From assembly GCF_005080685.1 (NCBI RefSeq), contig NZ_CP039371.1, forward strand, positions 1,860,001 through 1,924,000: DNA of 64,000 nucleotides, written 5' to 3'. The notes beneath the pieces were generated by a model, which ran no database searches, was not told the DNA's origin, and saw only the letters and a list, made by a program, of their open reading frames with translations. Made by a program: the position numbers and the translations under genes. This DNA is from Pseudomonas putida (GTDB taxonomy: Bacteria; Pseudomonadota; Gammaproteobacteria; Pseudomonadales; Pseudomonadaceae). Positions 28,927-38,163 of this stretch are shown in pieces. Every line of letters begins with the position of its first letter. Position 1 is the stretch's first letter.

Positions 28927-29812
28927 TGGAAACAGGGGTCCTGGCGCGTTCTTGGGTGCGTGGTGGCCATGGGAACAGTACGTCGATCCGTGTGCCGAGG
29001 CCGAGCTGGCTGGTGATGTCGAGTTGGCCGCACAAGGCGGTGGCGCGCTCTTGCATGCCAGCCATGCCGCGTTGCCCGGCAGTGGCGGGATCGGCGGCCG
29101 GGATGAAGCCGCGGCCGTCGTCCTGGATCATCAAGGCAAGGCCTGCCGGGTTGCGTTGCAGGCGTATGGTCAGGTTTTGCGCCTGGGCGTGGCGCAGCAC
29201 GTTGGTCACGGCTTCCTGGGTGATGCGGTAGGCGGCCATGGCCACCTCCTCTGAGATACCGCCCAGACGCTGCTGGCACTCGAGGCTCCAGCTCAAGTCG
29301 CTGCGGTCCAGGGTGCGCAACAGGTGCGCGCGCAGGCTCGCCTCCAGGCCCAGGCTCGCCAGCTGGCGCGGATTGAGCAGGGCGGACACGTCGCGAACAT
29401 TGCTCAGGGTGGATTCCAGGGTGCTGCGCAAGGTGTCGCATTGGCTTTGCAACTCGCCGGGCAAGCGGCGCTGCAGCCACTGCAGCTGCAGTTTGGCGGC
29501 GGTGAGCGACTGGCCGATGTCGTCGTGCAGTTCTCGGCTCAGGCGCTGGCGCTCGTTTTCCTGGACCTTGAGCATACGGTCGGCGAGCTCGGCCGGGCGC
29601 AGGCTGATCGAGCGAGCCCACTGACGCAGGTGCCAGCCGACGCCAAGCATGGCCGCCAGTTGCAGCACGACCAGGCTGGCCGGCAAGGGGTGGCCGGCAC
29701 TGGACACGGCCAGGTTGGCAGCCAGCGATGCCACGCACAGCACTGTCGTCGTCCAGCGCAGCAGGGCGGTGCGGGAGCAACGACGCAGAGGAATCTTCAA
29801 GCGTGGGAACAT
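28916..29812 (-). CDS. NarX/DesK-type sensor histidine kinase
   Basis: About 298 residues from MFPRLKIPLRR at 29812; in-frame starts at 29857 and 29890 are possible and no ribosome site decides. Two hydrophobic segments near 20-65 form a membrane anchor with almost no periplasmic loop. HisKA_3 follows, with the phospho-His in LSRELHDDIGQSLTAAKLQ, and then HATPase_c with EAVTNVLRHAQAQ and DDGRGF. It partners the overlapping NarL-type regulator. The short membrane region suggests it senses membrane or cytoplasmic state (inference). Confidence 0.88.
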   Translation of the reverse strand: MFPRLKIPLRRCSRTALLRWTTTVLCVASLAANLAVSSAGHPLPASLVVLQLAAMLGVGWHLRQWARSISLRPAELADRMLKVQENERQRLSRELHDDIGQSLTAAKLQLQWLQRRLPGELQSQCDTLRSTLESTLSNVRDVSALLNPRQLASLGLEASLRAHLLRTLDRSDLSWSLECQQRLGGISEEVAMAAYRITQEAVTNVLRHAQAQNLTIRLQRNPAGLALMIQDDGRGFIPAADPATAGQRGMAGMQERATALCGQLDITSQLGLGTRIDVLFPWPPRTQERARTPVSNDL

Positions 29813-30190
29813 AGATAGGGAAGCCACTGAAGTCTTGCTGATGGAGGCCTTGTGCATGTCTAACCAGAGGCTTTGGCGTCGTGCTTTCAAGCAAGTCGCG
29901 AGTGCGCGAAAAAGTTGTCTTTACATGCGATCCACGCGGGTTTGCCGGCGCACATGGTAACACTTCGAGTTGATTTGGTCGCGGCTGGGTAAGTGCTCGA
30001 AACCTCTGGATTCACGGGGCGATCCTGCCGTTTGCAGGACCAGTCGATATGGCTAAATGCTACTATTGAAATGCACGCCAAATGCAACTTCGCCGCTTGC
30101 GCATATCGCCTGGCGATGCAACTTGTTCAACTTCGCAATCTGCGTGAAAGGGGGGCGCACACGCATGGGCTTAGTTGCTCTTCGCTGCCG
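29813..30190. other. 378-base region between the sensor kinase and the HPt-like gene
   Basis: No gene seen. The left part may be kinase coding if an upstream start is used. The right part is the 3' flank of the HPt-like gene. It has moderately low GC around 30000-30130 and no clear terminator or repeat. Confidence 0.5.
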
Positions 30191-30703
30191 CTAGTGCGTG
30201 CGACTGGTCGCGCCGGAAAGGTCTGTGCCCGGTAGGTGAGAATGTGGGTGGGCACACAAGCTGCCGCTGCTGTTGCAGGCCATGCACCCCTGAGGCAGGG
30301 GCTGGCCGAGCGCGGAGGCCAGGTCGGTCAGCAAGTCGGTCTGCTCGCTGGCGTCGAGGTTCAGGCGTCCGGTATGAACATCGACCAGCTCGAGCTGCCA
30401 GGCCAGCAGGGTCAGGCAGGCTTCCACGGCAGGTAGGGCTTCGGACAGCAGGCGCTGCTGGTGGCACGCAGGGGCGAGCAGCAGTTGCAGATCGGCGGCG
30501 TAATGGGCGACTTCGATCAGGCCGAATTCGCTGGCGCGACGGGCGAGGGTGTCGAGGGCATCGTGCAGGCAATGACAGGCGTCAGGATCGTTATCGATCA
30601 GTTCCAGGTGATGCAGGCATTCCTGGGACTGCGTCAACAATACCTGCGCGTCCAGCAGGAAGTCCTGCAGGGCGCTGCTTTGCGAGGGTGGTATGTCCAT
30701 CAT
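30191..30703 (-). CDS. HPt-domain-like protein lacking the phospho-accepting histidine
   Basis: 170 residues from ATG at 30703 (or the adjacent ATG at 30700, better spaced from GGAG). Residues about 8-80 follow the helix pattern of CheA/HPt domains (FLLDAQVLLTQSQECLHHLEL, then a second amphipathic helix). Where active domains have a His before LKGSA, this one reads ALDTLARRASEFGL, with Asp in that place. The rest is helical with Cys/His-rich patches at the end. It is divergent from cheV, so a chemotaxis or signalling adaptor role is plausible; it cannot be a classical phosphotransfer protein. Confidence 0.7.
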   Translation of the reverse strand: MMDIPPSQSSALQDFLLDAQVLLTQSQECLHHLELIDNDPDACHCLHDALDTLARRASEFGLIEVAHYAADLQLLLAPACHQQRLLSEALPAVEACLTLLAWQLELVDVHTGRLNLDASEQTDLLTDLASALGQPLPQGCMACNSSGSLCAHPHSHLPGTDLSGATSRTH

Positions 30704-31062
30704 GAGGCTCCGGCACGGGGGGCGGGAGCAAGGGGTTGCCACACCAAGACGATTGCTAGCAAAAGCCTGACTCCATTCATGCAATGAGAATGGCGTCACA
30801 TTAATGGCTAAAGGATATCGCGAACATCAGGTTGCGCCCGATTGTGGCTAGGGGTTTCCCTGATGGGCTTCTAGGGTGCGACAAAGTGCAACAGCCACCC
30901 GGCAAGGGCTGGAGACGGCTTGAATGCTCGAAGTAAAGCATGATGGTAAAGTGATATCAATTGGCTTCGCAGCAATTTTCCCAAGGGGTCAAGCTGGGCG
31001 CGAAGCCGCCGATACAGGGCAGATGATTTCACCTTTTCCGACTCAAGCCTGGGGGCTTTCCA
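30704..31062. other. divergent promoter region of the HPt-like gene and cheV
   Basis: 359 bases without a gene. It contains the sigma-28 promoter of cheV (30989-31015) and an A/T-richer stretch near 30780-30960. No repeat seen. Confidence 0.6.
30989..31015 (+). promoter_or_regulatory. sigma-28 (FliA) promoter of cheV
   Basis: TCAA-N15-GCCGATAC, exact spacing and near-exact -10 for the Pseudomonas flagellar sigma factor. It ends 47 bases before the cheV start codon. Confidence 0.8.
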
Positions 31063-31998
31063 ATGGCTGGCATTCTCGACACAGTAGACCAACGCACGCA
31101 ACTGGTAGGTGAGAACCGCCTGGAAATCCTGATGTTCCGCCTGGCGGGTCGCCAGTTGTTCGCAATCAACGTGTTCAAGGTCCAGGAAGTGCTGCAACTG
31201 CCCAAGCTCACCCTGATGCCGCAACGCCATGCGTACGTCTGCGGCGTGGTCAACCTGCGCGGCCAGACCCTGCCGGTGATCGACCTGTCCCAGGCCATTG
31301 GCATGCGCCCGCTGCAACCGGGCCCTGGCAGCACCATCATCGTCGCCGAGTATAATCGCTCGGTGCAAGCCTTCCTGGTGGGTGGGGTCGACCGCATCGT
31401 CAACATGAACTGGGACGCCATCATGCCGCCGCCGACCAGTGCCGGACGTCAGCACTACCTGACCGCCATCACCAAGGTCGATGACCAGTTGGTGGAGGTG
31501 ATCGACGTGGAGAAGGTGCTGGCGGAAATCGTGCCGTACAACGCGCGGGTGTCCAATGACAAGCTGGCCGATCCGGTGCTGGCGCGTGCCCGTGGTCGCG
31601 AGGTACTGCTGGTGGACGACTCCAGCGTGGCCCTGGCGCAGTTGCGTGACACCCTCTCGCAGTTGGGCATGAAGCTGCATGTGGCCAGCGACGGCCTAAA
31701 AGCGTTGCGTATGCTCAAGGCCTGGGCCGATGCCGGCGAGGATGTGTGCGAGAAGCTGTTGATGGTGTTCACCGATGCCGAAATGCCCGAAATGGACGGC
31801 TATCGCCTGACTACCGAGATCCGCAACGACGCGCGCCTGCGTCGCCTCTACGTGGTGCTGCATACGTCGCTCTCGGGCAGTTTCAACGAGTCGATGGTGA
31901 AGAAGGTCGGCTGCGACAACTTCCTGTCCAAGTTCCAGCCAGACCGCTTGGTGGAGGTGGTCAAGCAGCGTCTGCAACTGGATACCGCTGCTGGGTGA
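31063..31998 (+). CDS. cheV: chemotaxis coupling protein CheV
   Basis: 311 residues: an N-terminal CheW-like domain (about 15-165, NRLEILMFRLAGRQLFAINVFKVQEVL) fused to a receiver domain (about 180-305) with the phospho-acceptor Asp in MVFTDAEMPEMDGYRL and Lys in FLSKFQPDRL. CheV couples receptors to CheA and is itself phosphorylated, aiding adaptation. Transcribed alone from a sigma-28 promoter; no che operon is nearby. Confidence 0.95.
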   Translation: MAGILDTVDQRTQLVGENRLEILMFRLAGRQLFAINVFKVQEVLQLPKLTLMPQRHAYVCGVVNLRGQTLPVIDLSQAIGMRPLQPGPGSTIIVAEYNRSVQAFLVGGVDRIVNMNWDAIMPPPTSAGRQHYLTAITKVDDQLVEVIDVEKVLAEIVPYNARVSNDKLADPVLARARGREVLLVDDSSVALAQLRDTLSQLGMKLHVASDGLKALRMLKAWADAGEDVCEKLLMVFTDAEMPEMDGYRLTTEIRNDARLRRLYVVLHTSLSGSFNESMVKKVGCDNFLSKFQPDRLVEVVKQRLQLDTAAG

Positions 31999-32055
31999 TC
32001 GCCGAGCCTGGCGGGTATAAGCTGGGCACTTTGCGATGGCACGAGGCAGGTGGGG

Positions 32056-32859
32056 ATGTTTCTCAGCGAGTTGTATCTATATCCGGTGAAGTCGGGGCAG
32101 GGGCAATGCCTGCAGGCATCGCAGGTGGATCACCTGGGGCTGCAGGGCGACAGGCGCTGGATGGTGGTGGAGGCGGACAACGGTCGCTTTCTGACCCAAC
32201 GCGCCTGGCCGCAGCTGGGACGCATCCAGGCAAGCTACGGCGATGCCGGACAGTTGCTGCTGGAAGCCCCTGGGCTGGGGCGCCTGGAGGTGCAGGTTCC
32301 GGCTGGCGAGGAGGACCTGCGCGGTGTGACCATCTGGCGCGACACCCTGCGAGTGCCCGATGCGGGCGACGAGGCTGCGGCCTGGCTCAGCCAATTGCTG
32401 GGCAAGCCGGTGCGGCTGGTGTACTGCCCCGAGCCGCGGGCGCGCTATCTGCCCAATGGCTACGGCCTGAACAGCGACCGGGCGGCGTTTCCCGACGGAT
32501 TCCCCTTGTTGTTGATCGGCCAAGGCTCGCTGGACGAACTGAACCGGCGCATTGGCCGGCCCATGGAGATGCTGCGCTTTCGGCCGAACCTGGTTGTGCA
32601 AGGGGCGCAGCCGTTCGCCGAGGATGGCTGGAAGCGGATTCGTATCGGTCAATTGCAGTTCCGTCTGCTCAAACCCAGTGTGCGTTGCATCCTCACCACG
32701 CTTGACCCGGCCACCGGTGAGCGCAGTGCCGATCGCGAGCCGTTGACCACGCTCAAGACGTTCCGTGAAAAGGATGGCGACGTGCTGTTCGGCCAGAATG
32801 TGGCGGTGGACGGCAGCGGCGTGCTCGAGGTGGGGATGCCGGTGGAAGTGTTGGAGTAG
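32056..32859 (+). CDS. MOSC domain-containing protein (YcbX-like, without ferredoxin domain)
   Basis: 267 residues: MOSC_N beta barrel (MFLSELYLYPVKSGQGQ) then the MOSC domain with MLRFRPNLVVQG and the molybdenum-ligand-type Cys in VRCILTTLDPATGERS. YcbX and mARC reduce N-hydroxylated compounds with Moco. Here the 2Fe-2S ferredoxin domain that completes YcbX is absent, so electrons must come from a separate partner. ATG at 32056 follows GAGGCAGG; GTG at 32050 is the alternative. Confidence 0.88.
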   Translation: MFLSELYLYPVKSGQGQCLQASQVDHLGLQGDRRWMVVEADNGRFLTQRAWPQLGRIQASYGDAGQLLLEAPGLGRLEVQVPAGEEDLRGVTIWRDTLRVPDAGDEAAAWLSQLLGKPVRLVYCPEPRARYLPNGYGLNSDRAAFPDGFPLLLIGQGSLDELNRRIGRPMEMLRFRPNLVVQGAQPFAEDGWKRIRIGQLQFRLLKPSVRCILTTLDPATGERSADREPLTTLKTFREKDGDVLFGQNVAVDGSGVLEVGMPVEVLE

Positions 32860-32870
32860 CGCAGTACCTG

Positions 32871-32935
32871 TGGGAGCGGCCCTGCGTCGCGATTGGGCCG
32901 CAACGCGGCCCCATTGCGACCCAAGGCCGCTCCCA
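32871..32935. repeat. REP-like imperfect hairpin
   Basis: TGGGAGCGGCC (32871-32881) pairs exactly with GGCCGCTCCCA (32925-32935), with a mostly complementary interior. It sits between the convergent MOSC and slt genes and probably serves as a shared end. Confidence 0.75.
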
Positions 32936-32951
32936 TGGTCAGGCCCTGGCT

Positions 32952-34880
32952 TTACATATCGTCGAAGTAGCGCTCGTGCCAGTCCACCAGCGGTTGCGGT
33001 GAATTGAGCTTCTGGCCGTAGATGACCGAATAGGACAGCACGTTCTGCACGTACTGGCGCGTCTCGTCGAACGGAATCGATTCGACCCACACGTCGAAGC
33101 TCAGGTGTTTGGCGCCCTTGAGCCACTGCCGCACGCGCCCGGGGCCAGCGTTGTAGGCTGCCGAGGCGAGTACCCGGTTGCCGTTGAACTGACTGTGCAC
33201 CTGGCTCAGGTAGGCCGCGCCGAGCTGGATGTTCTTGTCCGGGTTCAGCACCTGTGCGGGCGAGGCCAGCGGAATGCTGAACTTGCGCGCGGTCTCCTTG
33301 GCCGTGGCCGGCATCAACTGCATGAGGCCGCTGGCGCCGACGGGGGAGCGGGCGTCTTCCATGAAGGCGCTTTCCTGGCGGGTGATGGCGAACACCCAAC
33401 TCGAGTGCAGGCCGCGGACCTTGGCTTCGCGCACCAGGGTGTCGCGGTGGGCCATCGGGAAACGAATGTCCAGGTCGTCCCAGTACTTGGCCTGGCTGAT
33501 GGTGCGGATGGCCGGGAAGTACCAGCGCAGGTCATAGGCCAGGCGGGCCTGGGCGACCATCTCGTCGCGGTTGAAGTGCCGGCTGACGTGGTACCACTCG
33601 CGCCGGCCTTCGACGATCTGGCCGCGGGCGTGGAACTCCAGGGCACGCTGGATGCCTGGGGTATTGCGCACCTTGTTGACCAGTTGCGGGCTGAGCACCA
33701 GTGGCCGGTTGTTCAACTGGTAGGGCGTCTGCGCCCGGTCGGCGGCCAGGAAGCCATAGAAGTCGCGCTCGCGGGCCACGGTCTTGTACAGCAGCGGGAT
33801 CTGCGGGTTGTTCGGCTGGGCCAGTTCCAGGCTGCGCGCTTGCCAGTACTGCCAGCGGCTGCTGGTGGCCAGCTCCTGCGGCAGGCGCTTGGTCAGCTCG
33901 TAGGCCTCTTCCCAGCGGCCCAGGCGCAGCAGCAGGCGCAGGCGCCACTCGCTGACGGTGTTGTCGCGCAGTTCCGGGTCGTAGCGGGTCATCAGGTCGA
34001 GCGCGCGCGGATCGTAGCGGCGGGCCAGGGTCAGGCCGATCTCTCGGGCAATGGCGACTTTTTCGTCGCGCGAGAAGTGCATGCGCTGGGCATAGTCGTC
34101 GAGCAGCGCCATGGCCCGGTCGGGGTCCTGGCGGGCCAGCCGGCGCAGGCCCAGGCTGACCACGTCGGACATCGCCTCGTTGGCCGGAGCGAAGCGCGAA
34201 GGCTGGTTGAGCAATTCGGGTTTCTGCGCCACATCGACCAGCAGTTTGCCCTGTGCGCCCAGCGTTGGCAGGGTCTTGACCAGGCTGTTGGCCAGGCTGT
34301 AGTTGCGTGCCTGGGCGGCCAGCTTGGCACGCTGCCAACGCTTGGCCTCGGTCAGCTGGCCTTCGGCGGCCCACATGCCGAACAGGGTGTCGCAGGTGGC
34401 AGGTTGCGACTTGCCGACGTTCCAGGCTTTTTCCGCGGTGGCGAAACCCTCGGCGCGCAGGCCGTGGCTCAACTCGTACTGGCCGTTCAGGCAGTCGAGC
34501 TCGGTGAAGTTGAGCTTGGGGTCGTAGTAACGGCGGAAGGTGTCCCACTCGCCGCGCTCGGCCAGCCAGCGTAGCCAGCGCAGTTTCATCCAGTTGGCCT
34601 GGGGCAGGTCGCCATGTTTGGCGAGGAAGCCTTCGATCTCTTCGTTGCTGGCGGTTTTCAGGCGAGCGGTCAGCTCGTCGTAGGCCAGGTACGGCGTCAG
34701 TGGGTAATCGCGCAGCGCCTGGGCGTAACGCAGGTAGGGGCCCTTGTCGCCCTTGGCCAAGGCACGTTTGGCCTCGTCGTAGAACTGGCGTTGCTGGGAA
34801 AGGTCGGTGGCCTGCGCCGCGCTCGCGGTGGTGGCGGTGAACAGCAGGCATGAAGCGATCTGTAACAGGCGGCTGCGCAT
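32952..34880 (-). CDS. slt: soluble lytic murein transglycosylase
   Basis: 642-residue periplasmic enzyme cleaving the MurNAc-GlcNAc bond with 1,6-anhydro product. Signal peptide MRSRLLQIASCLLFTATTASA, then the alpha-helical superhelix (U and L domains). The C-terminal SLT domain has the catalytic Glu in AITRQESAFMEDARSPVGASGLMQL and AAYNAGPGRVRQWL. Start at 34880; the in-frame 34904 start would hide the signal peptide. Length and order are those of Slt70. Confidence 0.93.
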   Translation of the reverse strand: MRSRLLQIASCLLFTATTASAAQATDLSQQRQFYDEAKRALAKGDKGPYLRYAQALRDYPLTPYLAYDELTARLKTASNEEIEGFLAKHGDLPQANWMKLRWLRWLAERGEWDTFRRYYDPKLNFTELDCLNGQYELSHGLRAEGFATAEKAWNVGKSQPATCDTLFGMWAAEGQLTEAKRWQRAKLAAQARNYSLANSLVKTLPTLGAQGKLLVDVAQKPELLNQPSRFAPANEAMSDVVSLGLRRLARQDPDRAMALLDDYAQRMHFSRDEKVAIAREIGLTLARRYDPRALDLMTRYDPELRDNTVSEWRLRLLLRLGRWEEAYELTKRLPQELATSSRWQYWQARSLELAQPNNPQIPLLYKTVARERDFYGFLAADRAQTPYQLNNRPLVLSPQLVNKVRNTPGIQRALEFHARGQIVEGRREWYHVSRHFNRDEMVAQARLAYDLRWYFPAIRTISQAKYWDDLDIRFPMAHRDTLVREAKVRGLHSSWVFAITRQESAFMEDARSPVGASGLMQLMPATAKETARKFSIPLASPAQVLNPDKNIQLGAAYLSQVHSQFNGNRVLASAAYNAGPGRVRQWLKGAKHLSFDVWVESIPFDETRQYVQNVLSYSVIYGQKLNSPQPLVDWHERYFDDM

Positions 34881-35102
34881 GATACGTCCGGGCAGTTGAA
34901 CCATGGGGTAGTGACGGCGGAGCCAGCACTGTTCGAAGCTGATTGGCTTAGCTTAGCCGTTTGCCGGCAGTGGGTGAAAGCACTGTGCTTGTATCAAGGC
35001 ATTTACCGCGACCGGGCGTCGTAAAGCCTTGTTACCCAGGACGGGCTGATGCCGTGCAGGCCCAAGTCAGGTAGAATGCGCCCCCGCTTTCAGGAGACGA
35101 AC

Positions 35103-37031
35103 ATGACCCTGCTCAAATTCAGCGATGTGTCCCTCGCATTCGGCGCGATGCCGCTGCTGGACAAAGTATCCTGGCAGATCGCCCGTGGCGAGCGGGTGTG
35201 CATCATCGGTCGCAACGGCACCGGTAAATCGAGCATGCTGCGCCTGGTCAAGGGTGAGCAGAAGGGCGACGACGGAGAGATCTGGCGCGCCCCCGGCCTG
35301 AAGATCGGCGAGTTGCCGCAGGAGCTGCCTGTCGCCGACGAGCGCAGTGTGTTCGACGTGGTGGCCGAGGGCCTCGATGGCGTGGGTGCCTTGCTCGCCG
35401 AATACCACCACCTGAGCCAGAATATCCAGGGTGACGAAGACCTGGACAAACTCATGCATGTCCAGCACGAGCTCGAAGCCCGGGACGGCTGGCGCCTGCA
35501 GCAGGTGGTGGAAAGCACCCTCAGCCGCCTGCAACTGCCTGCCGACAAGACCCTCGCCGAATTGTCCGGCGGCTGGCGTCGCCGTGTGCTGCTGGCCCAG
35601 GCGCTGGTTTCCGAGCCAGACCTGCTGCTGCTCGACGAGCCTACCAACCACCTGGACATCGGCGCCATCGCTTGGCTCGAAGAGGCGCTGAGCAGCTTCA
35701 ACGGTGCGGTGCTGTTCATCACCCACGACCGCTCGTTCCTGCAGAACCTGGCCACCCGCATCCTCGAACTCGACCGCGGCGGCCTGATCGACTGGAACGG
35801 TGACTACGCCAGCTTCCTGGTGCACAAGGAGGCCGCGCTGGCCGCCGAGGAAACCGCCAACGCCTTGTTCGACAAGCGTCTGGCCCAGGAAGAGGTGTGG
35901 ATCCGTCAGGGCATCAAGGCCCGCCGTACCCGCAACGAAGGTCGCGTGCGTGCGCTCAAGGCATTGCGCGTCGAGCGCAGCGAACGCCGTGAGCGCCAGG
36001 GCAAGGCCAACATCCAGATCGAGGCGGCGGAAAAATCCGGCAAGCAGGTCATGGTGCTGGAGAATGTGAGCTTCGCCCACGCCAATGGTCCGATGCTGGT
36101 GAAGGATTTCTCCATGGTCCTGCAGCGCCAGGACCGCATCGGCCTGCTGGGTGCCAATGGTACCGGCAAGACCACCCTGCTCAAGCTGATGCTCGGCGAC
36201 CTGGAGCCCACCTCAGGCAAGGTCGATCGTGGCACCAAGCTGGAAGTCGCCTACTTCGACCAGATGCGTCACCAGCTGGACCTGGAGAAGACCGTGATCG
36301 ACAACCTGGCCGAAGGCCGGGACTTCATCGAGATCGATGGCCAGAACCGTCATGTGCTCAGCTACCTGGGCGACTTCCTGTTCAGCCCCCAGCGTGCCCG
36401 CACGCCGGTCAAGGCCCTGTCCGGTGGCGAACGCGCGCGCCTGCTGCTGGCCAAGCTGTTCAGCAAGCCGGCCAACCTGCTGGTGCTCGACGAACCGACC
36501 AACGACCTCGACGTCGAGACCCTCGAGCTGCTCGAGGAAGTGCTGTCCAACTACAAGGGCACGGTGCTGATGGTCAGCCACGACCGAGCCTTCCTCGATA
36601 ACGTGGTCACCAGCACCCTGGTGTTCGAAGGGCAGGGCAAGGTGCGCGAGTACGTGGGTGGCTACGAGGACTGGATCCGCCAGGGCGGTTCGCCGAAGTT
36701 GCTGGGCGTGACCGAGAGCAAGGGCGGCAAGTCCGAGCTCAACAGCGCGGTGGTGGAAAAGCCTGTAGTCGAGGCAGCGCCCGAGCCCGTTGCCGCAGTG
36801 GCCGACGCTTCGAAAAAGAAACTGAGCTACAAGCTGCAGCGCGAACTGGAAATGCTGCCGGGGCAGATCGACGAACTGGAGCAGCGCATGGCGGTGGTTC
36901 AGGAGGAGGTCAACGCGGCGGGCTTCTATCAGCGTCCGATCGAGGAGACGTCGGCGGTGCTGGCGCAGCTGGAGAAGCTGCAGGGCGAGCTGGATGTGCT
37001 GGTCGAGCGCTGGGCTGAGCTGGAAGGCTGA
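35103..37031 (+). CDS. uup: ABC-F family ATPase Uup
   Basis: 642 residues with two ATPase domains: Walker A GRNGTGKSSML and GANGTGKTTLL, signatures LSGGWRRRVLLAQ and LSGGERARLLLAK, Walker B LLLLDEPTNHLD and LVLDEPTNDLD. The linker (about 240-320) is basic and helical. The C-terminal coiled-coil domain (about 575-642) marks the Uup branch. ABC-F proteins act on ribosomes; Uup is also linked to transposon excision and DNA structure. Start MTLLKF follows AGGAGACG. Confidence 0.92.
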   Translation: MTLLKFSDVSLAFGAMPLLDKVSWQIARGERVCIIGRNGTGKSSMLRLVKGEQKGDDGEIWRAPGLKIGELPQELPVADERSVFDVVAEGLDGVGALLAEYHHLSQNIQGDEDLDKLMHVQHELEARDGWRLQQVVESTLSRLQLPADKTLAELSGGWRRRVLLAQALVSEPDLLLLDEPTNHLDIGAIAWLEEALSSFNGAVLFITHDRSFLQNLATRILELDRGGLIDWNGDYASFLVHKEAALAAEETANALFDKRLAQEEVWIRQGIKARRTRNEGRVRALKALRVERSERRERQGKANIQIEAAEKSGKQVMVLENVSFAHANGPMLVKDFSMVLQRQDRIGLLGANGTGKTTLLKLMLGDLEPTSGKVDRGTKLEVAYFDQMRHQLDLEKTVIDNLAEGRDFIEIDGQNRHVLSYLGDFLFSPQRARTPVKALSGGERARLLLAKLFSKPANLLVLDEPTNDLDVETLELLEEVLSNYKGTVLMVSHDRAFLDNVVTSTLVFEGQGKVREYVGGYEDWIRQGGSPKLLGVTESKGGKSELNSAVVEKPVVEAAPEPVAAVADASKKKLSYKLQRELEMLPGQIDELEQRMAVVQEEVNAAGFYQRPIEETSAVLAQLEKLQGELDVLVERWAELEG

Positions 37032-37047
37032 TGCGTGTTTGATCTGT

Positions 37048-37132
37048 AGCGGCCTCTTCGCGGGACAAGCCCGCTCCCACAGGTGTACCGCAATGCTTTG
37101 TGGGAGCGGGCTTGTCCCGCGAAGAGGCCGCT
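37048..37132. repeat. REP pair, perfect 34-base inverted repeat
   Basis: Arms 37048-37081 and 37099-37132 are exact reverse complements with the classical P. putida CGCGGGACAAGCCCGCTCCC core. It lies between the convergent uup and universal-stress genes. Confidence 0.95.
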
Positions 37133-37142
37133 GCAGCCTACA

Positions 37143-37583
37143 TCATTCCTTCTTCTGCAACCGCACCGCCAAGACATCGCACGGCGCGCCATGCAGCACG
37201 TCGTTGGCGGTGGAGCCCAGCAACAGTGCCAGGCCATGCCGGCCATGGCTGCCGACCACGATCAGGTCGCATTGCTGGTCCTTGGCCAGTTGGTGGATTT
37301 CCTGGCGTGGCTGCCCGTAGGTAAGGTGCGAGTCGCCACGGTTGATTTCAGGGTACTTGTTGAACAAGCGGTCCATGCGCTCCTTGGCCTGATCGAACTG
37401 CTGCTGTTGCAGCTGCGACAGGTCCATCGGCACGTCACCGCCGAAAGCCATGGCCATCGGTTCGACGATATGCACCAGCGAGACCTTGGCCCCCGTGGGT
37501 TCGGCCAGTTTCATGGCACGCTTGATCACCGGGTCGCATTCTTCGGTCAGGTCGACGGCGACCAATAGATGTTCGTAGGGCAT
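37143..37583 (-). CDS. universal stress protein (UspA family)
   Basis: 146 residues with the Usp fold: LLVAVDLTEECDPVIKRAM at the start and the ATP-binding loop VVGSHGRHGLALLLGSTAN (G-2X-G-9X-G-S/T) near the end. Cytoplasmic stress protein of the UspA class; likely binds ATP. Start MPYEHLL at 37583; a six-codon extension to 37601 is in frame but unsupported. Confidence 0.9.
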   Translation of the reverse strand: MPYEHLLVAVDLTEECDPVIKRAMKLAEPTGAKVSLVHIVEPMAMAFGGDVPMDLSQLQQQQFDQAKERMDRLFNKYPEINRGDSHLTYGQPRQEIHQLAKDQQCDLIVVGSHGRHGLALLLGSTANDVLHGAPCDVLAVRLQKKE

Positions 37584-37693
37584 GAGCAGTACTCCTGACA
37601 ATCGCGATAGTAGAAGTATGGTCGCTTTATGGCAGGTCTTCCGTGAAAGATGAGTAACCCGCTCATTTGCAACGCTTTATGGAATCTACAGAT

Positions 37694-38131
37694 ATGACGG
37701 TATGGCTGGTTGTGTCAATCCTTGCGCTGGTTCTCAGCCCGCTTTCGTGGTTGCGCCTGTCGCGCAAGCAGGGCGAGCAGATGACCTTGCGCCTGGAAGC
37801 GCGGCGCATGGGCCTGGCCATGCAGCTGGCGCCTCAGCAATGGCCGCACTGGCTCGAGCGGGAGCCGCCGAGCCCTTGCCCGCAATATCATCGGGCGCGG
37901 CGCCGGGGCCACGAGGATTGCTGGTGCTACTGGCAAGTCAGCCCTGGGGTGTGGTGGAACCAGTGGCGGGAAGTGTGCGAGGACGCGCGCCTGGCAGAGG
38001 TGTTCGCTCGTCTGCCCGAGACCGTTTACAAGGTCGAGGCCGACAAACGCATGATCGCCTTGTACTGGAGCGAGCGTGGCGAAAAATCTGTATTGCAGGA
38101 TATTGCCCACGCCTTCGACACCCTCGCATAA
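37694..38131 (+). CDS. hypothetical membrane-anchored protein
   Basis: 145 residues: one N-terminal membrane segment (TVWLVVSILALVLSPLSWL) then a basic stretch and a soluble domain rich in Trp (EDCWCYWQVSPGVWWNQWREV). Conserved in Pseudomonas as far as I recall, but not characterised. Starts at 37679 or TTG 37667 are in frame; none has a good ribosome site. Its stop codon touches the A-run of a minus-strand terminator. Confidence 0.75.
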   Translation: MTVWLVVSILALVLSPLSWLRLSRKQGEQMTLRLEARRMGLAMQLAPQQWPHWLEREPPSPCPQYHRARRRGHEDCWCYWQVSPGVWWNQWREVCEDARLAEVFARLPETVYKVEADKRMIALYWSERGEKSVLQDIAHAFDTLA

Positions 38132-38163
38132 AAAATGCGGAGGTGGTCGAACCACCCCCGCAT
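38130..38163 (-). terminator. intrinsic terminator on the minus strand
   Basis: Stem ATGCGG..GGTGGT/ACCACC..CCGCAT with a CGA loop and one mismatch. On the minus strand it is followed by six T. No annotated minus-strand gene feeds it, which points to an unannotated transcript to its right, or a weak role for the plus-strand gene. Confidence 0.65.
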
